From: Phellopilus nigrolimitatus
Lineage: Eukaryota; Basidiomycota; Agaricomycetes; Hymenochaetales; Hymenochaetaceae
Reading direction: 5' to 3'
Length of the DNA stretch: 64,000 bases
NCBI GenBank assembly: GCA_021029095.1
Contig: JAJOHG010000003.1
Span: 1,488,001-1,552,000, forward strand
Shown here: positions 54,093-64,000 of the stretch, in pieces
Layout: each line of letters starts with the position of its first letter
How positions within the stretch are numbered: position 1 is the stretch's first letter
Position numbers and translations under genes: made by a program
The notes under the pieces: model-generated
What the model was told of the DNA's origin: nothing
The model's input: the letters and a program-made list of their open reading frames with translations, nothing else
Database searches by the model: none

Positions 54093-57000
54093 TTACGGCA
54101 CTTCCTGGGGAAGGTTCGGTTTCGGTTTCGGACACGGTCACTGTAGATAGTTGTAAAAATAGTTTTCCTACCTCTCCAAAAAACGAAAAAAGCACACAAA
54201 AAATAAAAAACAATGAGAACGCAAAAACAGAAACTGTAGATAGCTCGCCGTCTGTTGATACAGCGGATGTTTTCCTTTCTTCTTCAAATAATAGTATTTA
54301 TGAAACCGAACCCAAAACCGTAAAAGACGAGTCTCCAAAGGCACGAGCTATCCCCTTTACTGCACCATGGGTGGTAAGGCGCCTAAAGGATGACAAACTC
54401 GAAAATGCCCTAACAACATTGCGAGTGTGGATGCATGAGAAAAGGCAGAAAGAAGCGAATGAAGAGACTGTACGTCAGATCATTGCGCTAGAAGACGAGG
54501 AGGCGGTGAAAGCGGTTAGAGGGCTGAGGGGCCCTAAAAGGTTTATCAGGGGATCCCGCGGACAGCAGTTGAATGTCGCGGTTTCCCTGCAGGCAACGGA
54601 CACTGGCTCATGGTTTAATGTCGAAGCCCTACTTGACAGTGGCTGCACCGGCTCATGTATCGATCGAACCTTCGTACAAAAGAATGGAATTCGGACCCAA
54701 AACACACCAATTCCGATCCCAGTCTATAACGCCGATGGTACCCTGAACAAGGGAGGATCGATCACAGAGACGGTGGAGATGCGAATGATAATCCAAGATC
54801 ATGCGGAACGCATCACCTTCGCAGTCACAGATTTAGGGAAGACAGAATTGTTCATAGGACACGAGTGGCTAAAACTCCACAACCCAAGCATCGATTGGCA
54901 GAAATCAACAATCACATTTGATAGATGCCCAGATGCATGCGGATATGTAGCCGACCTCTTGGACATTGATGCCGACCCTGATGATGACCAGGAACCTGAA
55001 CTAGTTATGGAGGAAGGAGAAAGGCTCTTCGCATTCGACTGGGATCAATACGTCTCCTCACATGCTCAAAAAATGAGGCGATGGTCGGATTCGACCGAGA
55101 CACTTGTGGACTCAACCCCAGATTATGTGACCGAGTTCAAAGATGTCTTCGATCAATCTGATTTTGACCAGCTACCAGAACGACGCCCGTGGGATCACGC
55201 TATAGAACTCACCCCGGGCTTCGCTCCAGTCGATTGCAAGGTTTACCCCCTAAATCAGGGAGAACAGAAGGCCTTAGATGAATTCCTTGAGGAGAACCTC
55301 CGTACGGGCCGGATACGTCCATCAAAGTCACCGATGGCGTCCCCATTCTTCTTCATCAAAAAGAAAGACGGAAAGCTTCGCCCTGTACAAGATTATCGCA
55401 AACTCAATGAGATGACGGTAAAAAATCGATACCCGTTACCTTTGATACAGGAGTTAGTCGATAAACTAAAACAGGCACGACACTTCACAAAGCTTGATGT
55501 CCGTTGGGGGTTTAATAACATCCGGATTAAGGAAGGCGATGAGTGGAAGGCAGCATTTAGGACGAATCGTGGTCTCTTTGAGCCAACAGTAATGTTCTTC
55601 GGATTAACAAATTCACCGGCTACCTTTCAAGGGTTTATGAACGAAATCCTGAAAGATCTGATCGACGACGGACATGTCATAGTGTATCTTGATGATATCT
55701 TAATCTTCACAGACGACCTTGATCATCATCGGAAACTAGTCCGTCGCGTCTTAGAGATACTCCGAGCGAACAAACTGTACCTCAAACCCGAGAAGTGTAG
55801 TTTTGAAAAAACCACGATCGACTATCTGGGACTCATTGTTGGTGAAGGAAAGCTCAGGATGGACCCAGCGAAAGTAGCTGCTGTGCGAGATTGGCCGAAG
55901 CCCACAAAGAAAAAAGAACTCCAGTCATTTTTGGGCTTCTGCAACTTCTACCGGCGCTTCATTCTAGGGTTCAGTGCCCACGCGAAACCGCTCACATCAT
56001 TAACGGGCAACACAGAATGGAAATGGGAAGCAGCACAGGATCTTGCCTTTGAACGTCTCAAAGAAAGCATCTGCCAAGAACCAGTGCTCGCGCTCCCCGT
56101 CGATGATGGACAATTCCGCGTAGAAGCAGATTCTTCAGATTTTGCTAATGGTGCCATACTGTCACAGTACATTGATGGAAAATGGCGACCAATCGCTTAC
56201 CGGTCGCAATCACTCAGTGAAGCTGAACGTAATTATGAGATCTATGACAAAGAGATGCTTGCGATTATGTCTTCACTTGATGATTGGCGACAATACCTTC
56301 TTGGGGCTAAAGAACCATTTGAGATCTGGTCGGATCACCAAAACCTCCAGTATTTCAGAAAGCCCCAGAAGCTTAACCGGCGACAAGCGCGATGGGTAAC
56401 AGAATTAGCGGAATATGACTTTGTGCTGCACCACAAGCCTGGCGCCTTGATGACAAAAGCTGACCTCCTCTCGAGACGAGCAGGACATAAGACGGGGGAG
56501 GATGATAACAGCGACGTCACTTTATTAAAACCTGAATTATTTTTGAAAGAAACCTCGTTCGAGTCACTAGACGAGGATTTCATTCAGAGAATAAAACGGG
56601 TGCGCAATAATAAAGACAAGGCAGTGGTAAAAGCACTAGCGGCGGGGGCTAAACTTTGGGAAGAGTATGGCGATGGTCTGATCACGTGGCAGGAAAGAAT
56701 CTACGTCCCTAAAGATTCTAAACTGCGTGAGGACATTATCAGGGCGCATCATGACAGTGCGATAGCAGGACACCCAGGGCGGTACAAAACACATGAATTA
56801 ATTACCCGCAATTACTGGTGGCCTGGCATTCAGCGCGATGTTAGGTGCTATGTAGAAGGATGTGACACGTGCCAGAGAACGAAGCCACGACGAACGCGCC
56901 CCCATGCTCCACTCCAACCTAATGAAATCCCAAAAGAACCATGGGAAATTGTTACAGTGGATCTGATTGGCGAGGTCCCCGAGTCGAACGGTCACAATGC

Positions 57001-58126
57001 CATCTGTGTATTTGTAGATCGGTTCAGCAAACAGATACACGCTGTCCCGACTTCAATCACATTGACAGCAGAAGGCATGGCCAAACTCTATCGCGATAAT
57101 GTCTTTCGGCTACATGGCATCCCTCGGAAATTCATTCATGACCGCGGCACTCAGTTCGAAGCGCGCTTTATGAAAGAATTATACCGGCTACTTGGGATTG
57201 AAGGGAATCCGTCGACGGCTTATCACCCCCAGACTGATGGACAAACAGAACGTATAAATCAGGAGATCGAACAATACCTCCGGATCTTTATCAACTACCA
57301 TCAGACAGACTGGGCGGAATGGCTCGCTATGGCAGAATTCGCGTACAATGACAAAGAACAAAGTTCCACAGGCTCATCGCCATTCTTTGTCAACTATGGG
57401 AGACACCCCTTCAAAGGGACTAACCCCAGGCGCGAGCCCACAAATGAGTCGGCTGGACAATTTGTTGATCGGATGAAGCGGATTAGGGAGGAGACGGCAT
57501 CGGCACTACAGAAAGCGGCAGAAACCATGAAACGGTTCTACGATCGAACTAAGGGAGAATCTATTGAATATGCCCCAGGAAGCAAAGTCCTACTGGAAGC
57601 ATCAAATATCAAAACAGATCGCCCTATGAAAAAGTTTGATGACAAACGCTATGGCCCTTTTGAGGTAGAAAAGAAGATTGGGAAATCGGCGTACAAACTT
57701 AAGCTTCCGAGGACATGGAAGAAAATACATCCAGTCTTCAATGAAGTATTATTATCGCCCTACAAAGACCCGAGATACCCATCACAGCAACAGCCGCCGC
57801 CACCACCCCCCGTTCTCAGTGACGAAGGAGAAGAGTACGAAGTTGAGAAGATTGTGGATGCGAAGAAAGTTCGAGGGAAACTCAAATTCCTAGTTCATTG
57901 GAAGGGTTACCCAGTGTCTGAACGTACATGGCAGACCGCCGAAGACCTGGAGAACTCCCAAGAACTGATTGAGGAATTCTACAAGGAAAACCCCGGTGCG
58001 CCAAGAGGCATTAGTGCACTTGACTTCGCTTCCATACGCTTTACCACAATCATCGACGACAACATCCCTGTCTACATCCCACGACACCTCCGGCAAAAAC
58101 CACATCGCCTCACGTCCATCCCTTAA
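54089..58126 (+). CDS. pol: Retrotransposon Pol: protease, RT, RNase H, integrase, chromodomain
   Basis: Polyprotein of about 1345 aa. In order: aspartic protease LLDSGCTGS (about residue 183), reverse transcriptase with VYLDDILIF (about 532), RNase H with EADSSD (about 678), integrase zinc region HHDSAIAGHPGRY...CDTCQ (about 887-930), catalytic D/D/E in VDLIG, HDRGTQF and DGQTERIN (about 957, 1017, 1052), and a C-terminal chromodomain YEVEKIVDAKKVRGKLKFLVHWKGYP (about 1250). It overlaps the gag stop, is in the -1 frame relative to gag, and is open back to 54053. It has no ATG near its start, the first lying some 114 codons in. Expression therefore probably needs -1 frameshifting or reinitiation. 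No stop or frame break is seen. Confidence 0.93.
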   Translation: MITALPGEGSVSVSDTVTVDSCKNSFPTSPKNEKSTQKIKNNENAKTETVDSSPSVDTADVFLSSSNNSIYETEPKTVKDESPKARAIPFTAPWVVRRLKDDKLENALTTLRVWMHEKRQKEANEETVRQIIALEDEEAVKAVRGLRGPKRFIRGSRGQQLNVAVSLQATDTGSWFNVEALLDSGCTGSCIDRTFVQKNGIRTQNTPIPIPVYNADGTLNKGGSITETVEMRMIIQDHAERITFAVTDLGKTELFIGHEWLKLHNPSIDWQKSTITFDRCPDACGYVADLLDIDADPDDDQEPELVMEEGERLFAFDWDQYVSSHAQKMRRWSDSTETLVDSTPDYVTEFKDVFDQSDFDQLPERRPWDHAIELTPGFAPVDCKVYPLNQGEQKALDEFLEENLRTGRIRPSKSPMASPFFFIKKKDGKLRPVQDYRKLNEMTVKNRYPLPLIQELVDKLKQARHFTKLDVRWGFNNIRIKEGDEWKAAFRTNRGLFEPTVMFFGLTNSPATFQGFMNEILKDLIDDGHVIVYLDDILIFTDDLDHHRKLVRRVLEILRANKLYLKPEKCSFEKTTIDYLGLIVGEGKLRMDPAKVAAVRDWPKPTKKKELQSFLGFCNFYRRFILGFSAHAKPLTSLTGNTEWKWEAAQDLAFERLKESICQEPVLALPVDDGQFRVEADSSDFANGAILSQYIDGKWRPIAYRSQSLSEAERNYEIYDKEMLAIMSSLDDWRQYLLGAKEPFEIWSDHQNLQYFRKPQKLNRRQARWVTELAEYDFVLHHKPGALMTKADLLSRRAGHKTGEDDNSDVTLLKPELFLKETSFESLDEDFIQRIKRVRNNKDKAVVKALAAGAKLWEEYGDGLITWQERIYVPKDSKLREDIIRAHHDSAIAGHPGRYKTHELITRNYWWPGIQRDVRCYVEGCDTCQRTKPRRTRPHAPLQPNEIPKEPWEIVTVDLIGEVPESNGHNAICVFVDRFSKQIHAVPTSITLTAEGMAKLYRDNVFRLHGIPRKFIHDRGTQFEARFMKELYRLLGIEGNPSTAYHPQTDGQTERINQEIEQYLRIFINYHQTDWAEWLAMAEFAYNDKEQSSTGSSPFFVNYGRHPFKGTNPRREPTNESAGQFVDRMKRIREETASALQKAAETMKRFYDRTKGESIEYAPGSKVLLEASNIKTDRPMKKFDDKRYGPFEVEKKIGKSAYKLKLPRTWKKIHPVFNEVLLSPYKDPRYPSQQQPPPPPPVLSDEGEEYEVEKIVDAKKVRGKLKFLVHWKGYPVSERTWQTAEDLENSQELIEEFYKENPGAPRGISALDFASIRFTTIIDDNIPVYIPRHLRQKPHRLTSIP

Positions 58127-58158
58127 AAAGATCCATGTCGAACGAGGACGTTCGCCCT

Positions 58159-58171
58159 AAGGAGGGGGTAA
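58159..58171 (+). other. Polypurine tract
   Basis: AAGGAGGGGG followed by TAA directly before the 3' LTR. Standard position for plus-strand priming. Confidence 0.8.
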
Positions 58172-58545
58172 TGTCATGAACGATCATTTTCATTTCTTAT
58201 TTCCTTACAAATCATGGCCACTTAGATAATACGGACAATAGCGGACATTAGATAAGCTTATGTCATAAGGCTAGACCATGACATCATAGTGACATCATTG
58301 ACGATGACATCACCTATAACATCATTAGCCCCGCCCGCTCCACTAGAGTAGCCATATTTAGGTAGTGTACTGCTTGGTCTGTGCGCACTAAGTTTGGGTA
58401 TATAAGTAGACTAGATATCTGTACTTAGACCCCAGTTTCGACCTAGTCAATACTCCTGGCTAGTGTGCGTTGCAATACATCTCCCTTACCTCTCTGATTG
58501 TTGTGTGACGTGGCGTGAACAGTTGGTTCTAGTCAGTCGCTGACA
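58172..58545 (+). repeat. 3' long terminal repeat
   Basis: Same 374 bases as the 5' LTR and followed by the second copy of the CTTTG target duplication (58546-58550). Confidence 0.95.
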
Positions 58546-61534
58546 CTTTGAGAAAGATTTTCATCAAAGGATCTGAACCTTTATGGCATGTTTCTTTCTT
58601 TTTTGGAGTCCAGTTTCTTTATTGATTCAACTTCATATTGCTTCCCTGTAGCACAAACATTGTGTTTGGTCAAGACTCCCATCCAAATTTTATCAGTTTG
58701 ACCATTTCAGTTGATGGTGTCCCAGTCAAGCATTTGGCAAAATTCCATTTGAACATGAAAAAGGCTCTAGAAAATATTGATATTGACATGAAACAAATGG
58801 CAATGATTATAAGTCATGATCAGCGTAATGTAAGCAAATTACTGTCTCTATGCCAAACTTTCCAAGTGGAGAAGAGCAGATTCTGTCAGGTGTAGATCAT
58901 GCATCTTTTCTCAGTTGATAGAAGAGGCATATTCTCATTTTGACAAAAGATGAAGAGCTAAATGTCTGACAATAATTTTACAGTATAACAATGACCTTGA
59001 GGATACCAAAGGCCAGCAGTTTGCGGATCTAGCAGTGAAAGACTTCCTTTATGCCAGCCCTCAAGATGGCTCTGAGCTTTGTGGTGCAATGGAATTTATG
59101 AAGCATTACAAGCATCTTAAAGACTGGACAAAAAGTATTTGGCAAAATTTGTTAAGGAAGTAAGCTACCATTTTGGTTATTTAAACTGCTTTCCAGTGTA
59201 ACATTTTAACCACATTTTATTAGATACTTCATCAAATCATGTCCTGTTATTGTTTGTGGATATCCATCACAATCTTTAGCAGAGGAAGTTGAAAAAGAAG
59301 AAAACAATTTGAGGAAACTTCAAAAGAAGGGCTTTGGCGACAGTGCCCTTGCTGCATATGAAAAAGCAACACAGAAGGCAATGAATAACAAGGAGCCTCC
59401 TATTGAAGTGCTAAGAAATTTCCAGGTGCCAGTATTATCAGATAAAACATGGCCTGATATTCCAAGTGCACAAGGGAACTTGACATCTGCACATGGTACA
59501 GGAATAGACACAAAATTGGTCAAGAAAATCAGTGAAGATGACTCACCATTGCCCTTTTTTGTCCAATTTGATCATTTTGAGGTAATGCTTCAAGTTCACC
59601 ACTTAATCTCATTCTGAAAACATGACCAATTTGTTTTTCTGTAGTCTGCTTGTGTCACTGTTCGAGCTGTTTTGTCATTGTCCAAGCTTCCAAATCACCT
59701 TCGTCCGTATGTGGTTTCAGCATTTACATATTTGCAGAACTTACAGTAGCTATGCAGGCTTATAGGGATTTATATGAGCACTTTCTTCACCTTGCCAGTA
59801 GCCTCAGCAGGGAAGAAAGAGCTGCTCTATAAGATGCTTGATGAAGAAACAGTTCTCTATGACATTGAATTAGGGCAAGACAATGAATTTTCTGAAACAC
59901 TATGGATCAGAATCAAAGTGGAAGTTGAAAAGTATGAAAAGGCTGTAAAATGGTTGCAAGAACTTCTTTATAATTCAATATTTGATCCTGAAGAGTCTGC
60001 TATTTTTTCCCCACTTATTATTAATTTATCTGACACATTTTAATTCTTTTCAGGCTGAGAAAATATTGTGCATCTGTGAAGGCAGGATTTCCAGATGATA
60101 GATCTGACAGTGATCAGATCCCATATATCCTGGCAAGGCATTTATTGTATAATGACACCTCATCTATAAGGGCAGCATCCTTAACATCACAAATGGGTGT
60201 TGTTCCACAATTGTTAGCAGATCTTCAAAGTTCAGATCAATTAAAAATTAGAAAGATTCAAAAACAACTTGAGGAGTTCAGAGATAATGGTCAGTTTGTA
60301 GTTCTATCTTGAACATGACCATTTCTTTCTACTAATGGCATTGTCTTTCTTAAAAACAGTTACAGAACTGTCAGAGATCCGATTTTCAGTGACTGGTAAC
60401 ATAATGCACCTCAAGCATCCTAGAAAAACATTCAAGAATTGTTTCCAAGGCATCATCCCAGTACCTATAACTTTTTTTTAGTAATTGTGTTCATTTCAAG
60501 CTAATGCCTCCCTTCAGAAACCTAGCCCAGGTAAAACCCCTCAGCCATCAAAAATCAGATTGGAAAATGAAGTGCTGAGTGCACTTGGCCACAATCCATG
60601 CAGAAAGGTAGGCATTTCATAATGGATCTTATCATCCCCATGATTGTGCATACTAATCGACTTTGAAGGTCTTTGTTACAACCATGCCTTCCATTGGGAG
60701 TTCAAATGCTCTACTATGTACAAAGTCAATACAGGGTTTCAACAACATTGAGTACCCTGCCTTCTGCTTGGCAATGAAAATACTTAATACATTTGATGGA
60801 TATCTTTGGGTATGAGAAATACTACAGCTAAGTATTTAAGTTTTACTTGACACATATAAACAGAAAGCCATAAGAGACAAAGGATATGGATATACCCCAT
60901 CAATAGACTATGAGTTGGGAAGTGGGTTGCTAAATCTGGTGATCTATAGGGTATGTTTTTTTCCAATTCATGCATTGCTGAAGTGCTTTCTTCTGACTGG
61001 TTCTAACACATTAAGAGCACAAATACAGCAGAGGCCATCAAAGGTACAAAGGCACTTCTGGATAATCTGATCAAACATCCGGTGAGTTTCTTGGAATTTA
61101 ATACTAAGTCATACTCAGGCAATTGTTATCCCCACAGGAAAAACTGAAAGACACCACTGTGGAGGCAGCTAAAAGCTCACTTGTGTTCAACACTGTGAAT
61201 AATACTTCTTTTACACTAGGAACAGCGGTGAGTGCAGTTGAATTTGTTGTGGGCTTCTGCTTGTATATCCCTGTTATTGGGTGATACAAGCACAGCGTAA
61301 GTAGCTGATCCTGAAATGTATTGATGATCTCTCCCAATGTAGGCATTTACATCATTCGTCAACCAGGCCCTGAAGAATGTGAGCCGGGACCAGCATAAAC
61401 GACTGTTGAAGGACATACAGAAAGTGACAAAGGATGAAGTTCTGAAGTCTATGAAAAAATATTGTTTACCACTGTTCAACCCGGAAACATCTGCAGCCAT
61501 AATTTTGACGGTCGTTACTGGACAAAATAGTGGA

Positions 61535-61848
61535 CTTAGACTTGAGATAGTGATGATCATCGATGATCATCGATGATCACTAGTGATCACTGGTGATCAC
61601 TGGTGAAAACCAAGTCTAAGAGCTATTCATCGATGATCACTAGTGATCACTAGTGATCGTCGATGAATGGGCACTTGGTTTTCATCGTTCACTAGTGATC
61701 ACTAGTGATCATTAATGAATGGGAACTTGGGTTCATTGTTCATCAGTGATCATCATTGTTCATCAGTGATCATCAATGAATGTCGTGCTTCGACTTGAGT
61801 GTTCACCAGTCATCGATGAACCGTGAAATTCTATCTATTCAAGTCTAA
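61535..61848. repeat. Hairpin-rich tandem/inverted repeat (MITE-like)
   Basis: CTTAGACTTG at 61535-61544 is repeated inverted as CAAGTCTAAG at 61611-61620, and again as TCAAGTCTAA at 61839-61848. Between them are stacked palindromic units of TGATCACTAG, ATCGATGATC and TCACTGGTGA type. There are also two to three longer units of about 50 bp (CACTAGTGATCACTAGTGATC followed by a GAATGGG-CTTGG stretch). Related motifs continue to about 61920. It begins exactly where the protease homology ends. No coding capacity. It could be a MITE, a recombination scar or a local satellite. Confidence 0.7.
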
Positions 61849-62084
61849 TAAAAAGCCTCATAAATGAGCAATGATCGGTGAATGGACTTGACTGGTGTTC
61901 ACCATTCACCGATGAGTGGTGAATGCCTCAAATCCGAGATCATCCGACAAAAAGACTATAATTTAATAATTAGTAGTAACACAGCCGCAAACTGTGATCG
62001 ACGTTCTGCTTCGTCCTGCTACGCGATATCGGGCGGACACTCGCCCTCGTTCCCACGCTCTCGTCCAACCCAGCTCCTGAGGTT

Positions 62085-63824
62085 TCGAAACAATCTCCCC
62101 GTCTCGTCTGCACAGTCCATCATGTCCGGACGCAGCTTTGGAAGCAGGCGCATAACGCTGCGCATGCGTCGACTACGACGGCCTAAGTTTGTCCGACACC
62201 TCGTCGCTCGTGAGCTTGGACGAATACAAGAACCGCAATAGCAGCGGCTCTTCGCTGTCTCTTTCGTTCAGATCGGCGGCGCACACCGAGCCGGAGGATG
62301 ATAGCGTCACTGTTAGCTCGAGGGACACCAGGTTACTCGTGCAAAAAACGAAGACAGTCATGAACGGCGGGAGCGGGTCGACAATGCAGGACTTCCACAC
62401 CTTGTACGGCTTGGAGTCTGAGTCTCATGCAAGCGCGTTCGATGGTACGTCCTTGGTGTCCAAATCTCTGTTTCGTTTTCTGCTTTGTTTTGTTCTGTTC
62501 TAACATGTAGAAAAAAGAGCGGTACCCCGCGGATCCTTCTGCAGTTTTCGAGCGGCTGAAGTTGTCGAATCCTCCAAGTCCATCGAGCGAAATACACAAT
62601 GGCTGCGCGACCAGACGTCGCGCACTATAAACGGCATCATGACGCCCGAGTCTGTCGTCTCCGATGGCTCCTCGCTCGCGCTGAGCGGCGACGATCTCGA
62701 TTCGCAGAGCCCGTTTGACGGCGACCTCGCACTTCAGCAGGACAACGGCCGCTATTACCATACATACACCTCCGGGAGCTCGTCGTCCGCCGCGTCCGCG
62801 TCAGCCGCTCACGACGACGTCAGCATCGGCGAGCACGGCAGCCACCGCGTCGCGGACTGGCGCGATCCGAAGTTACACTGGCTTGCTTCTCAGGCCCAGT
62901 CCAAGTCTGGCTCGTCCGACTACCCCTCCCCCTCCTCGTCGTCGAATCGCCAATCCGCGTCCTCGTCGACCTCCGACCCTCTTCCACGCACCGCGGACAC
63001 CCCATCCGAGGTCCGGCAGCTCGTGCCGCCCGCATGCACGGACTGCTCCGTGTGCGGCGTTTTGCTCGATGCATTCCGCTACGTGTGCTCGACGTGCGGG
63101 GAGCGCACGCCGTGCCCGCGTGCGAGCCCCGGCGCGAACGGGCACGCGAATGGCTATGCGGACGGCAAGGGAAAGGCGCGCGCCGACGTCGTCGACGTGT
63201 CGATGTTCGATCCGCTCGCGTACCCGCCGCGCGCACACACGAACGGTAAGCCGTTCCCCGCGCGCCCGCGCCCGCTGCCCACACTCCCCTCCGCGCCCTC
63301 CGCGTCGTCTGCGTCGTCGTCGTCGACGGTCGCGGGCAATGGCGGGTACGAGCTGTGCCCGGGTTGCTTCGAGACGGCCGGCGTGTTGCATGCGCTGGCG
63401 GGCGGCGCGGCTCCCGACGAGCCGACCTCGGCCTCGCCGGAGGACCAGCGCACGCTGAGCCAGCTGCGGGCGCGGCGCCGAGGCAGAAGGGCCACTTCCG
63501 CCATGCGTATCTCGAGAAGTTGTGGAGCGCGTCGAGGTGGAAAGACGTCGGTGCGTGATTCGTCCCTTTTTGATCTCGATATTAGCGGATGCTGAGTAGT
63601 CTGGACGGTGCAGAGCAAGACAATATAAGCGAGTGTACGATCTGCAACACCTCGTTGACAGCGCAGCGCTACAAATGCGCATCGTGCAAGAACTTCGTAC
63701 TCTGCCGTGCATGCTACAGGTCCGTGCCACCACCAGTCATGATGTCCCTCTGCGTACTTGAACTTGTCTTTTTTCTAGCCGAGTGCACGAAGTTCATCCT
63801 TCACACACTTTCCTCGATGTTCCC
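62085..63824 (+). pseudogene. PB1-ZZ zinc-finger (NBR1-like) gene, truncated at both ends
   Basis: Fungal PB1/ZZ proteins related to autophagy receptor NBR1 show these blocks as I recall them: NLPVSSAQSIMSGRSFGSRRITLRM (before the ZZ region), VDYDGLSLSDTSSLVSLDEYKNRN, TVSSRDT, WLRDQTSRTINGI, a ZZ finger with CTDCSVCGVLLDAFRYVCSTCGE ... YELCPGCFE, then GHFRHAYLEKLWSASRWKDV and a second ZZ-type CTICNTSLTAQRYKCASCKNFVLCRACYR, and after an intron VHEVHPSHTFLDVP. Breaks: the PB1 domain is absent upstream of about 62085, the frame changes near 62165 (between ITLRM and VDYDG) and near 63475 (before APRQKGHF). At 63825 an LTR begins inside the coding exon. The remaining C-terminus lies outside the window or is lost. 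Confidence 0.7.
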
Positions 63825-64000
63825 TGTTATGACACGTATTTTAATTTTCCCTTACCTTGTCTTGAACTTGCGGCCTCTCAGTATTTAGAGTTACATAATA
63901 GCCTAGAGCGTTCTACAATGACGTCATCATGACATCATAGTCTAGACCATGACATCATAGTGACATCATCGACGGTGACATCATCTATGACATCATTAGC
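63825..64000 (+). mobile_element. Start of a second, diverged LTR of the same family
   Basis: The sequence from TGTTATGACACG at 63825 aligns with the LTR start TGTCATGAACG of the complete element. From 63937 on it is close to identical to LTR bases from about 52011 (tctagaccatgacatcatag..., ending catcattagc). It carries the same TGACATCA repeats and a full palindromic TGACGTCA at 63919-63926. The middle part is diverged. The preceding five bases, TTCCC (63820-63824), should be the target duplication. Whether it is a solo LTR or a full element cannot be seen. Confidence 0.75.

Larger units (their letters stand above)
51912..58545 (+). mobile_element. Complete Ty3/Gypsy chromovirus-type LTR retrotransposon
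   Basis: Full element of 6634 bp: 374-bp LTRs at 51912-52285 and 58172-58545, primer-binding site, gag, pol with C-terminal chromodomain, polypurine tract. The 5-bp target duplication CTTTG occurs at 51907-51911 and 58546-58550. The LTRs begin TGTCATGA and end GCTGACA. I compared them line by line and found no difference, so insertion is recent. The domain order PR-RT-RH-IN-chromodomain puts it in the chromoviruses. The self-complementary primer site points to the Tf1/sushi group. It lies in the same orientation as the host protease gene and interrupts an exon. Both open frames are intact, so the copy may be active. Confidence 0.95.
50314..61576 (+). pseudogene. AT-rich M16C-type metalloprotease gene, split by a retrotransposon
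   Basis: Resembles the M16C-like proteases related to yeast YOL098C and animal C05D11.1. The N-terminal exons (50314-50452, 50503-50541, 50615-50651, 50710-50926, 50985-51079) carry HTLEH, the HxxEH zinc motif, assembled across an intron. They then give ANRSFADGLMGLTSEDHTLYSVETVGEQGFLQLLPVYMDHI and VVYSEMAGRE. The coding part runs on to 51911, where a complete LTR element sits in the exon. It resumes at 58546 in the same frame and spreads over many exons to about 61515 (FVNQALKNVSRDQ, ILTV). The exon-intron joint after 58590 fits a GC-AG intron. The usual last 30-50 residues are replaced by a hairpin repeat. Exons are far more AT-rich than every neighbouring gene. Apart from the insertion and lost tail I saw no stop, so inactivation looks recent. 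The exon map between 51080 and 51330 is uncertain. Confidence 0.8.

Noticed and set aside
61535..61920. CRISPR-like array
   Set aside because: Units are palindromic and irregular with no constant repeat-spacer pattern, and the genome is fungal.

Overview
The window is eukaryotic and fungal, most likely from a mushroom-forming basidiomycete (Agaricomycetes). Genes are dense and on both strands, and cut by many 44-70 bp GT-AG introns. They encode typical nuclear proteins: Mediator kinase CDK8, TAF4, Nup188, an FG/CCCH nucleoporin, SMC5, exosome Rrp43 and mitochondrial ribosomal protein uL13m. The only mobile element with coding capacity is a chromodomain Ty3/Gypsy retrotransposon. Species cannot be fixed from the sequence.

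Left part (1.7-23.3 kb), mostly intact genes: CDK8 (-) and uL13m (+) share a 168 bp promoter. Then come an unrecognised charged nuclear-type protein (-), an F-box protein (-), a mitochondrial-type methionine aminopeptidase (+), Nup188 (-, with one apparent 1-nt deletion) diverging from TAF4 (+), and aspartate-semialdehyde dehydrogenase (-). Two gene-poor gaps (5.9-7.7 and 9.0-11.9 kb) hold nothing recognisable.

Middle part (23.5-32.8 kb) is a block of four consecutive broken genes. They are an F-box-like gene, a SWR1-type Snf2 remodeller with many frameshifts, stops and a missing C-terminal lobe, an N-terminal fragment of a SNF5-like gene, and a GT69-like glycosyltransferase lacking its core. 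Intact genes follow: RRP43 (+), SMC5 (-), a GT17-like glycosyltransferase (+), an F-box protein (-), a BTB protein (+) and a NUP42-like nucleoporin (+) whose start codon sits alone in a 3-nt coding exon.

Right part (50-64 kb) is an AT-rich, degraded and invaded zone. A conspicuously AT-rich M16C-type metalloprotease gene is split by a complete 6.6 kb Ty3/Gypsy chromovirus with identical 374 bp LTRs and a 5-bp target-site duplication. Its primer-binding site is complementary to the predicted 5' end of its own transcript (Tf1-like self-priming). The protease gene ends in a hairpin-rich repeat. Beyond it, a PB1-ZZ (NBR1-like) gene lacks its 5' end, is frameshifted, and is cut at 63825 by the start of a second, diverged LTR of the same family that runs off the window.
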